Assembly (NCBI RefSeq): GCF_933775445.1
Contig: NW_026089533.1
Coordinates: 62,001-126,000 of the forward strand
Reading direction: 5' to 3'
DNA length: 64,000 nt
Source: Argentina anserina
Lineage: Eukaryota; Streptophyta; Magnoliopsida; Rosales; Rosaceae
Part shown: one piece after another, positions 12,501 to 22,558 of the stretch
Layout of the letters: every line of letters starts with the position of its first letter
How positions within the stretch are numbered: position 1 is the stretch's first letter
Notes under the pieces: model-generated
The model's input: the letters and a program-made list of their open reading frames with translations, nothing else
Told to the model about the DNA's origin: nothing
Databases searched by the model: none
Program-made: the position numbers and the translations under genes

Positions 12501-14370
12501 ATCTTTACTATTCCAATTGTGTATCTTTTCATTTCTCGTTTGAGTATCTTTCTGTAAGGCTTTCTGATGCGAGTTGCTATTGAATTTGAGAGTTTTGCAA
12601 GTGTGGGAGTGTGTTTCTTTCAAACTGAGTATCTTTACATAGTTTGCGTATCTTTACTATTCCAATTGTGTATCTTTACATCGTTTGCGTATCTTTACTA
12701 TTCCAATTGTGTATCTTTTCATTTCTCGTTTGAGTATCTTTCTGTAAGGCTTTCTGATGCGAGTTTCTATTGAATTTGAGAGTTTTGCAAGTGTGGGAGT
12801 GTGTTTCTTTCAAACTGAGTATCTTTACATCGTTTGCGTATCTTTACTATTCCAATTGTGTATCTTTACATCGTTTGCGTATCTTTACTATTCCAATTGT
12901 GTATCTTTTCATTTCTCGTTTGAGTATCTTTCTGTAAGGCTTTCTGATGCGAGTTTCTATTGAATTTGAGAGTTTTGCAAGTGTGGGAGTGTGTTTCTTT
13001 CAAACTGAGTATCTTTACATCGTTTGCGTATCTTTACTATTCCAATTGTGTATCTTTACATCGTTTGTGTATCTTTACTATTCTAATTGTGTATCTTTAC
13101 ATCGTTTGCGTATCTTTACTATTCCAATTATGTATCTTTTCATTTCTCGTTTGAGCATCTTTCTGTAAGGCTTTCTGATGCGAGTTGCTATTGAATTTGA
13201 GAGTTTTGCAAGTGTGGGAGTGTGTTTCTTTCAAACTGAGTATCTTTACATAGTTTGCGTATCTTTACTATTCCAATTGTGTATCTTTACATCGTTTGCG
13301 TATCTTTACTATTCCAATTGTGTATCTTTTCATTTCTCGTTTGAGTATCTTTCTGTAAGGCTTCTGATGCGAGTTTCTATTGTATTTGAGAGTTTTGCAA
13401 GTGTGGGAGTGTGTTTCTTTCAAACTGTGTATCTTTACATCGTTTGCGTATCTTTACTATTCCAATTGTGTATCTTTTTATTTCTCGTTTGAGTATCTTT
13501 CTATAAGGCTTTCTAATGCGAGTTTCTATAGAATTTGAGAGTTTTGCAAGTGTGGGAGTGTGTTTCTTTCAAACTGAGTATCTTTACATAGTTTGCGTAT
13601 CTTTACTATTCCAATTGTGTATCTTTACATCGTTTGCGTATCTTTACTATTCCAATAGTGTATCTTTTCATTTCTCGTTTGAGTATCTTTTCTGTAAGGC
13701 TTTCTGATGCGAGTTTCTATTGAATTTGAGAGTTTTGCAAGTGTGGGAGTGTGTTTCTTTCAAACTGAGTATCTTTACATCGTTTGCGTATCTTTACTAT
13801 TCCAATTGTGTATCTTTTCATTTCTCGTTTGAGTATCTTTCTGTAAGGCTTTCTGATGCGAGTTTCTATTGAATTTGAGAGTTTTGCAAGTGTGGGAGTG
13901 TGTTTCTTTCAAACTGAGTATCTTTACATCGTTTGCGTATCTTTACTATTCCAATTGTGTATCTTTTCAATTCTCGTTTGAGTATCTTTCTGTAAGGCTT
14001 CTGATGCGAGTTTCTATTGTATTTGAGAGTTTTGCAAGTGTGGGAGTGTGTTTCTTTCAAACTGAGTATCTTTACATCGTTTGCGTATCTTTACTATTCC
14101 AATTGTATATCTTTACATCGTTTGCGTATCTTTACTATTCCAATTGTGTATCTTTACATCGTTTGCGTATCTTTACTATTCCAATTGAGTATCTTTTCAT
14201 TTCTCGTTTGAGTATCTTTCTGTAAGGCTTCTGATGCGAGTTTCTATTGTATTTGAGAGTTTTGCAAGTGTGGGAGTGTGTTTCTTTCAAACTGAGTATC
14301 TTTACATCGTTTGCGTATCTTTACTATTCCAATTGTGTATATTTACATCGTTTGCGTATCTTTACTATTC
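9548..14370 (+). repeat. ~4.8-kb segmental HOR, copy 2
   Basis: Repeats 27 units of copy 1 in the same order with few substitutions, for example ctcgtttgag for the copy-1 ctcatttgag at 6043, and gtgtatc for the copy-1 ctgtatc at 6703. The only length difference is at 12946, which is 231 bp where copy 1 (8188) has 149 bp. The rare gtgtatatttacatcg at 9496 recurs at 14336 (offset 4840). Identity ends at about 14370, where gtatcgtttcatatctcg begins. Confidence 0.9.
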
Positions 14371-14421
14371 CAATTGAGTATCGTTTCATATCTCGTTTGA
14401 GTATCTTTCTGTAAGGCTTCT

Positions 14422-15178
14422 GATGCGAGTTTCTATTGTATTTGAGAGTTTTGCAAGTGTGGGAGTGTGTTTCTTTCAAACTGAGTATCTTTACATCGTT
14501 TGCGTATCTTTACTATTCCAATTGTGTATCTTTACATCGTTTGCGTATCTTTACTATTCCAATTGTGTATCTTTTCATTTCTCGTTTGACTACCTTTCTG
14601 TAAGGCTTCTGATGCGAGATTCTATTGTATTTGAGAGTTTTGCAAGTGTGAGAGTGTGTTTCTTTCAAACTGAGTATCTTTACATCGTTTTCGTATCTTT
14701 ACTATTCCAATTGTATATCTTTACATCGTTTGCGTATCTTTACTATTCCAATTGTGTATCTTTACATCGTTTGCGTATCTTTACTATTCCAATTGTGTAT
14801 CTTTTCATTTCTCGTTTGAGTATCTTTCTGTAAGGCTTCTGATGCGAGTTTCTATTGTATTTGAGAGTTTTGCAAGTGTGGGAGTGTGTTTCTTTCAAAC
14901 TGAGTATCTTTACATCGTTTGCGTATCTTTACTATTCCAATTGTGTATCTTTTTATTTCTCGTTTGAGTATCGTTCTGTAAGGCTTTCTGATGCGAGTTT
15001 CTATAGAATTTGAGAGTTTTGCAAGTGTGGGAGTGTGTTTCTTTCAAACTGAGTATCTTTACATCGTTTGCGTATCTTTACTATTCCAATTGTGTATATT
15101 TACATCGTTTGCGTATCTTTACTATTCCAATTGAGTATCGTTTCATATCTCGTTTGAGTATCTTTCTGTAAGGCTTCT
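14422..15178 (+). repeat. 757-bp tandem HOR, copy 1
   Basis: Units of 189, 230, 149 and 189 bp. Diagnostic changes shared with copy 2 are ctacctttctg (about 14590 and 15348), gttttcgtatc (14687 and 15444) and gtatcgttctg (about 14970 and 15728). Confidence 0.9.
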
Positions 15179-15937
15179 GATGCGAGTTTCTATTGTATTT
15201 GAGAGTTTTGCAAGTGTGGGAGTGTGTTTCTTTCAAACTGAGTATCTTTACATCGTTTGCGTATCTTTACTATTCCAATTGTGTATCTTTACATCGTTTG
15301 CGTATCTTTACTATTCCAATTGTGTATCTTTTCATTTCTCGTTTGACTACCTTTCTGTAAGGCTTCTGATGCGAGATTCTATTGTATTTGAGAGTTTTGC
15401 AAGTGTGAGAGTGTGTTTCTTTCAAACTGAGTATCTTTACATCGTTTTCGTATCTTTACTATTCCAATTGTATATCTTTACATCGTTTGCGTATCTTTAC
15501 TATTCCAATTGTGTATCTTTACATCGTTTGCGTATCTTTACTATTCCAATTGTGTATCTTTTCATTTCTCGTTTGAGTATCTTTCTGTAAGGCTTCTGAT
15601 GCGAGTTTCTATTGTATTTGAGAGTTTTGCAAGTGTGGGAGTGTGTTTCTTTCAAACTGTGTATCTTTACATCGTTTGCGTATCTTTACTATTCCAATTG
15701 TGTATCTTTTTATTTCTCGTTTGAGTATCGTTCTGTAAGGCTTTCTGATGCGAGTTTCTATAGAATTTGAGAGTTTTGCAAGTGTGGGAGTGTGTTTCTT
15801 TCAAACTGAGTATCTTTACATAGTTTGCGTATCTTTACTATTCCAATTGTGTATCTTTACATCGTTTGCGTATCTTTACTATTCCAATAGTGTATCTTTT
15901 CATTTCTCGTTTGAGTATCTTTTCTGTAAGGCTTTCT
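15179..15937 (+). repeat. 757-bp tandem HOR, copy 2
   Basis: Units of 189, 230, 149 and 191 bp. The first three match copy 1 at an offset of 757, and the fourth is replaced by a 191-bp unit of the 7129/11887 lineage. The change of partner within the last unit implies recombination there. Copy 2 has ctgtgtatc at 15659 where copy 1 has ctgagtatc. Confidence 0.88.
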
Positions 15938-17481
15938 GATGCGAGTTTTTATTGAATTTGAGAGTTTTGCAAGTGTGGGAGTGTGTTTCTTTTAAACTGA
16001 GTATCTTTACATCGTTTGCGTATCTTTACTATTCCAATTGTGTATCTTTTCATTTCTCGTTTGAGTATCTTTCTGTAAGGCTTTCTGATGCGAGTTTCTA
16101 TTGAATTTGATAGTTTTGCAAGTGTGGGAGTGTGTTTCTTTCAAACTGAGTATCTTTACATCGTTTGCGTATCTTTACTATTCCAATTGTGTATCTTTTC
16201 ATTTCTCGTTTGAGTATCTGTCTGTAAGGCTTTCTGATGCGAGTTTCTATTGAATTTGAGAGTTTTGCAAGTGTGAGAGTGTGTTTCTTTCAAACTGAGT
16301 ATCTTTACATCGTTTGCGTATCTTTACTATTCCAATTGTATATCTTTACATCGTTTGCGTATCTTTACTATTCCAATTGTGTATCTTTTCATTTCTCGTT
16401 TGAGTATCTTTCTGTAAGGCTTTCTGATGCGAGTTGCTATTGAATTTGAGAGTTTTGCAAGTGTGGGAGTGTGTTTCTTTCAAACTGAGTATCTTTACAT
16501 AGTTTGCGTATCTTTACTATTCCAATTGTGTATCTTTTCATTTCTCGTTTGAGTATCTTTCTGTAAGGCTTTCTGATGCGAGTTTCTATTGAATTTGAGA
16601 GTTTTGCAAGTGTGGGAGTGTGTTTCTTTCAAACTGAGTATCTTTACATCGTTTGCGTATCTTTACTATTCCAATTGTGTATCTTTACATCATTTGCGTA
16701 TCTTTACTATTCCAATTGTGTATCTTTTCATTTCTCGTTCGAGTATCTTTCTGTAAGGCTTTCTGATGCGAGTTTCTACAGAATTTGAGAATTTTGCAAG
16801 TGTGGGTGTGTGTTTCTTTCAAACTGAGTATCTTTACATAGTTTGCGTATCTTTACTATTCCAATTGTGTATCTTTACATCGTTTGCGTATATTTACTAT
16901 TCCAATAGTGTATCTTTTTATTTCTCGTTTGAGTATCTTTCTGTAAGGCTTTCTGATGCGAGTTTCTATTGAATTTGAGAGTTTTGCAAGTGTGGGAGTG
17001 TGTTTCTTTTAAACTAAGTATCTTTACATCGTTTGCGTATCTTTACTATTCCAATAGTGTATCTTTTCATTTCTCGTTTGAGTATCTTTCTGTAAGTCTT
17101 TCTGATGCGAGTTTCTATTGAATTTGAGAGTTTTGCAAGTGTGGGAGTGTGTTTCTTTCAAACTGAGTATCTTTACATCGTTTGCGTATCTTTACTATTC
17201 CAATTGTGTATCTTTACATCGTTTGCGTATCTTTACTATTCCAATTGAGTATCGTTTCATATCTCGTTTGAGTATCTTTCTGTAAGGCTTCTGATGCGAG
17301 TTTCTATTGTATTTGAGAGTTTTGCAAGTGTGGGAGTGTGTTTCTTTCAAACTGAGTATCTTTACATCGTTTGCGTATCTTTACTATTCCAATTGTGTAT
17401 CTTTACATCGTTTGCGTATCTTTACTATTCCAATTGTGTATCTTTTCATTTCTCGTTTCACTATCTTTCTGTAAGGCTTCT

Positions 17482-17834
17482 GATGCGAGATTCTATTGTA
17501 TTTGAGAGTTTTGCAAGTGTGGGAGTGTGTTTCTTTCAAACTGAGTATCTTTACATCGTTTGCGTATCTTTACTATTCCAATTGTATATCTTTACATCGT
17601 TTGCGTATCTTTACTATTCCAATTGTGTATCTTTACATCGTTTGCGTATCTTTACTATTCCAATTGTATATCTTTACATCGTTTGCGTATCTTTACTATT
17701 CCAATTGTGTATCTTTACATCGTTTGCGTATCTTTACTATTCCAATTGTGTATCTTTACATCGTTTGCGTATCTTTACTATTCCAATTGTGTATCTTTTC
17801 ATTTCTCGTTTGAGTATCTTTCTGTAAGGCTTCT
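17482..17834 (+). repeat. 353-bp unit with six 41-bp modules
   Basis: The longest unit in the window: 148 + 5 x 41 = 353. The 41-bp module is repeated six times in tandem from 17543 to 17788. A gtatatc variant alternates irregularly with gtgtatc between modules, at about 17581 and 17665, which suggests duplication of two-module blocks rather than six independent events. It is preceded by two 189-bp units (17104, 17293) and followed by a 149-bp unit. Confidence 0.93.
17543..17788 (+). repeat. 41-bp module array (6 copies)
   Basis: Six uninterrupted copies of the 41-bp module (246 bp). Each module is a 19-bp half beginning gtatctttacatcg and a 22-bp half beginning gtatctttactattcc. The halves share gtatctttac, so the module itself is an old dimer of a ~20-bp sub-repeat. 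Confidence 0.93.
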
Positions 17835-18661
17835 GATGCGAGTTTCTATTGTATTTGAGAGTTTTGCAAGTGTGGGAGTGTGTTTCTTTCAAACTGTGTA
17901 TCTTTACATCGTTTGCGTATCTTTACTATTCCAATTGTGTATCTTTTTATTTCTCGTTTGAGTATCTTTCTGTAAGGCTTTCTGATGCGAGTTTCTATAG
18001 AATTTGAGAGTTTTGCAAGTGTGGGAGTGTGTTTCTTTCAAACTGAGTATCTTTACATAGTTTGCGTATCTTTACTATTCCAATTGTGTATCTTTACATC
18101 GTTTGCGTATCTTTACTATTCCAATAGTGTATCTTTTCATTTCTCGTTTGAGTATCTTTTCTGTAAGGCTTTCGGATGCGAGTTTCTATTGAATTTGAGA
18201 GTTTTGCAAGTGTGGGAGTGTGTTTCTTTCAAACTGAGTATCTTTACATCGTTTGCGTATCTTTACTATTCCAATTGTGTATCTTTTCATTTCTCGTTTG
18301 AGTATCTTTCTGTAAGGCTTTCTGATTCGAGTTTCTATTGAATTTGAGAGTTTTGCAAGTGTGGGAGTGTGTTTCTTTCAAACTGAGTATCTTTACATCG
18401 TTTGCGTATCTTTACTATTCCAATTGTGTATCTTTTCAATTCTCGTTTGAGTATCTTTCTGTAAGGCTTCTGATGCGAGTTTCTATTGAATTTGAGAGTT
18501 TTGCAAGTGTGGGAGTGTGTTTATTTCAAACTGAGTATCTTTACATCGTTTGCGTATCTTTACTATTCCAATTGTATATCTTTACATCGTTTGCGTATCT
18601 TTACTATTCCAATTGTGTATCTTTTCATTTCTCGTTTGAGTATCTTTCTGTAAGGCTTTCT

Positions 18662-19797
18662 GATGCGAGTTTCTATTGAATTTGAGAGTTTTGAAAGTGT
18701 GGGAGTGTGTTTCTTTCAAACTGAGTATCTTTACATCGTTTGCGTATCTTTACTATTCCAATTGTGTATCTATTCAATTCTCGTTTGAGTATCTTTCTGT
18801 AAGGCTTCTGATGCGAGTTTCTATTGTATTTGAGAGTTTTGCAAGTGTGGGAGTGTGTTTCTTTCAAACTGAGTATCTTTACATCGTTTGCGTATCTTTA
18901 CTATTCCAATTGTATATCTTTACATCGTTTGCGTATCTTTACTATTCCAATTGTGTATCTTTACATCGTTTGCGTATCTTTACTATTCCAATTGTGTATC
19001 TTTTCATTTCTCGTTTGAGTATCTTTCTGTAAGGCTTCTGATGCGAGTTTCTATTGTATTTGAGAGTTTTGCAAGTGTGGGAGTGTGTTTCTTTCAAACT
19101 GAGTATCTTTACATCGTTTGCGTATCTTTACTATTCCAATTGTGTATCTTTACATCGTTTGCGTATCTTTACTATTCCAATTGAGTATCGTTTCATATCT
19201 CGTTTGAGTATCTTTCTGTAAGGCTTCTGATGCGAGTTTCTATTGTATTTGAGAGTTTTGCAAGTGTGGGAGTGTGTTTCTTTCAAACTGAGTATCTTTA
19301 CATCGTTTGCGTATCTTTACTATTCCAATTGTGTATCTTTACATCGTTTGCGTATCTTTACTATTCCAATTGTGTATCTTTACATCGTTTGCGTATCTTT
19401 ACTATTCCAATTGTGTATCTTTTCATTTCTCGTTTGACTATCTTTCTGTAAGGCTTCTGATGCGAGATTCTATTGTATTTGAGAGTTTTGCAAGTGTGGG
19501 AGTGTGTTTCTTTCAAACTGAGTATCTTTACATCGTTTGCGTATCTTTACTATTCCAATTGTGTATCTTTACATCGTTTGCGTATCTTTACTATTCCAAT
19601 TGAGTATCTTTTCATTTCTCGTTTGAGTATCTTTCTGTAAGGCTTTCTGATGCGAGTTTCTATTGAATTTGAGAGTTTTGCAAGTGTGGGAGTGTGTTTC
19701 TTTCAAACTGAGTATCGTTACATCGTTTGCGTATCTTTACTATTCCAATTGTGTATCTTTTCATTTCTCGTTTGAGTATCTTTCTGTAAGGCTTTCT
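18662..19797 (+). repeat. Paired HOR (2612-bp offset), copy 1
   Basis: Units of 148, 230, 189, 230, 190 and 149 bp. Diagnostic are gtatctattcaattc, gtatcgtttcatatctcg (about 19187), gatgcgagattc (19459) and gtatcgttacatcg (about 19713). Each recurs 2612 bp later. The following unit is 230 bp here and 149 bp in copy 2. Confidence 0.9.
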
Positions 19798-21273
19798 GAT
19801 GCGAGTTTCTATTGAATTTGAGAGTTTTGCAAGTGTGGGAGTGTGTTTCTTTCAAACTGAGTATCTTTACATCGTTTGCGTATCTTTACTATTCCAATTG
19901 TATATCTTTACATCGTTTGCGTATCTTTACTATTCCAATTGTGTATCTTTACATCGTTTGCGTATCTTTACTATTCCAATTGAGTATCTTTTCATTTCTC
20001 GTTTGAGTATCTTTCTGTAAGGCTTCTGATGCGAGTTTCTATTGTATTTGAGAGTTTTGCAAGTGTGGGAGTGTGTTTCTTTCAAACTGAGTATCTTTAC
20101 ATCGTTTGCGTATCTTTACTATTCCAATTGTGTATCTTTACATCGTTTGCGTATCTTTACTATTCCAATTGAGTATCGTTTCATATCTCGTTTGAGTATC
20201 TTTCTGTAAGGCTTCTGATGCGAGTTTCTATTGTATTTGAGAGTTTTGCAAGTGTGGGAGTGTGTTTCTTTCAAACTGAGTATCTTTACATCGTTTGCGT
20301 ATCTTTACTATTCCAATTGTGTATCTTTACATCGTTTGCGTATCTTTACTATTCCAATTGTGTATCTTTTCATTTCTCGTTTGACTATCTTTCTGTAAGG
20401 CTTCTGATGCGAGATTCTATTGTATTTGAGAGTTTTGCAAGTGTGTGAGTGTGTTTCTTTCAAACTGAGTATCTTTACATCGTTTGCGTATCTATACTAT
20501 TCCAATTGTGTATCTTTACATCGTTTGTGTATCTTTACTATTCCAATTGTGTATCTTTTCATTTCTCGTTTGAGTATCTTTCTGTAAGGCTTTCTGATGC
20601 GAGTTTCTACAGAATTTGAGAATTTTGCAAGTGTGGGTGTGTGTTTCTTTCAAACTGAGTATCTTTACATAGTTTGCGTATCTTTACTATTCCAATTGTG
20701 TATCTTTACATCGTTTGCGTATATTTACTATTCCAATAGTGTATCTTTTCATTTCTCGTTTGAGTATCTTTCTGTAAGGCTTTCTGATGCGAGTTTCTAT
20801 TGAATTTGAGAGTTTTGCAAGTGTGGGAGTGTGTTTCTTTTAAACTGAGTATCTTTACATCGTTTGCGTATCTTTACTATTCCAATAGTGTATCTTTTCA
20901 TTTCTCGTTTGAGTATCTTTCTGTAAGGCTTTCTGATGCGAGTTTCTATTGAATTTGAGAGTTTTGCAAGTGTGGGAGTGTGTTTCTTTCAAACTGAGTA
21001 TCTTTACATCGTTTGCGTATCTTTACTATTCCAATTGTGTATCTTTTCATTTCTCGTTTGAGTATCTTTCTGTAAGGCTTTCTGATGCGAGTTTCTATTG
21101 AATTTGAGAGTTTTGCAAGTGTGAGAGTGTGTTTCTTTCAAACTGAGTATCTTTACATCGTTTGCGTATCTTTACTATTCCAATTGTATATCTTTACATC
21201 GTTTGCGTATCTTTACTATTCCAATTGTGTATCTTTTCATTTCTCGTTTGAGTATCTTTCTGTAAGGCTTTCT
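19798..21273 (+). repeat. Segment between the paired HORs
   Basis: Units of 230, 189, 189, 190, 190, 149, 149 and 190 bp, starting 19798, 20028, 20217, 20406, 20596, 20786, 20935 and 21084. It includes another gtatcgtttcatatctcg junction at about 20174 and the sixth ctacagaatttgagaa unit (20596). It is a rearranged reuse of the same left-domain unit lineages. Confidence 0.85.
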
Positions 21274-22409
21274 GATGCGAGTTTCTATTGAATTTGAGAG
21301 TTTTGCAAGTGTGGGAGTGTGTTTCTTTCAAACTGAGTATCTTTACATCGTTTGCGTATCTTTACTATTCCAATTGTGTATCTATTCAATTCTCGTTTGA
21401 GTATCTTTCTGTAAGGCTTCTGATGCGAGTTTCTATTGTATTTGAGAGTTTTGCAAGTGTGGGAGTGTGTTTCTTTCAAACTGAGTATCTTTACATCGTT
21501 TGCGTATCTTTACTATTCCAATTGTATATCTTTACATCGTTTGCGTATCTTTACTATTCCAATTGTGTATCTTTACATCGTTTGCGTATCTTTACTATTC
21601 CAATTGAGTATCTTTTCATTTCTCGTTTGAGTATCTTTCTGTAAGGCTTCTGATGCGAGTTTCTATTGTATTTGAGAGTTTTGCAAGTGTGGGAGTGTGT
21701 TTCTTTCAAACTGAGTATCTTTACATCGTTTGCGTATCTTTACTATTCCAATTGTGTATCTTTACATCGTTTGCGTATCTTTACTATTCCAATTGAGTAT
21801 CGTTTCATATCTCGTTTGAGTATCTTTCTGTAAGGCTTATGATGCGAGTTTCTATTGTATTTGAGAGTTTTGCAAGTGTGGGAGTGTGTTTCTTTCAAAC
21901 TGAGTATCTTTACATCGTTTGCGTATCTTTACTATTCCAATTGTGTATCTTTACATCGTTTGCGTATCTTTACTATTCCAATTGTGTATCTTTACATCGT
22001 TTGCGTATCTTTACTATTCCAATTGTGTATCTTTTCATTTCTCGTTTGACTATCTTTCTGTAAGGCTTCTGATGCGAGATTCTATTGTATTTGAGAGTTT
22101 TGCAAGTGTGGGAGTGTGTTTCTTTCAAACTGAGTATCTTTACATCGTTTGCGTATCTTTACTATTCCAATTGTGTATCTTTACATCGTTTGCGTATCTT
22201 TACTATTCCAATTGAGTATCTTTTCATTTCTCGTTTGAGTATCTTTCTGTAAGGCTTTCTGATGCGAGTTTCTATTGAATTTGAGAGTTTTGCAAGTGTG
22301 GGAGTGTGTTTCTTTCAAACTGAGTATCGTTACATCGTTTGCGTATCTTTACTATTCCAATTGTGTATCTTTTCATTTCTCGTTTGAGTATCTTTCTGTA
22401 AGGCTTTCT
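21274..22409 (+). repeat. Paired HOR (2612-bp offset), copy 2
   Basis: Repeats 18662-19797 unit for unit (148, 230, 189, 230, 190, 149). A private change, ggcttatgatg at about 21835, adds an extra in-frame atg. A third, shorter relative lies at 23535-24400 (189, 189, 190, 149, 149 bp) and keeps gtatcgtttcatatctcg, gatgcgagattc and gtatcgttacatcg. Confidence 0.9.
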
Positions 22410-22558
22410 GATGCGAGTTTCTATTGAATTTGAGAGTTTTGCAAGTGTGGGAGTGTGTTTCTTTCAAACTGAGTATCTTTACATCGTTTGCGTATCTTTA
22501 CTATTCCAATTGTGTATCTTTTCATTTCTCGTTTGAGTATCTTTCTGTAAGGCTTTCT

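Larger units (their letters stand above)
15747..18661 (+). repeat. Mosaic of left-domain segments
   Basis: Unit starts: 15747, 15938, 16087, 16236, 16426, 16575, 16765, 16955, 17104, 17293, 17482, 17835, 17984, 18175, 18324, 18472. The run 15747-16425 follows the order of 11887-12565. The run 16575-17103 follows 9881-10409, with the ctacagaa unit at 16765 and the tttaaac unit at 16955. 17104 and 17293 are of the gtatcgtttcatatctcg lineage, and 17484 onward holds the 353-bp unit. The junctions between these segments are changes of unit lineage, not insertions. Confidence 0.82.
1..22558 (+). repeat. Left domain of the array
   Basis: Defined by mixed 148/149/189/190/191/230/231-bp units and by the absence of the catcgcttgcg and ttcttgtttg variants that mark right-domain 190-bp units. 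Diagnostic left-domain variants are tttgactatc followed by a unit starting gatgcgagattc, ctacagaatttgagaa, gcgagttgctattg, and the gtatcgtttcatatctcg junction. Two, three or more consecutive 190-class units are common, unlike the alternating 190/149 pattern on the right. Confidence 0.9.

Noticed and set aside
14360..14420. gtatcgtttcatatctcg as a protein-binding site
   Set aside because: It is two or three linked substitutions in a satellite junction shared by descent; no independent recurrence supports a site.
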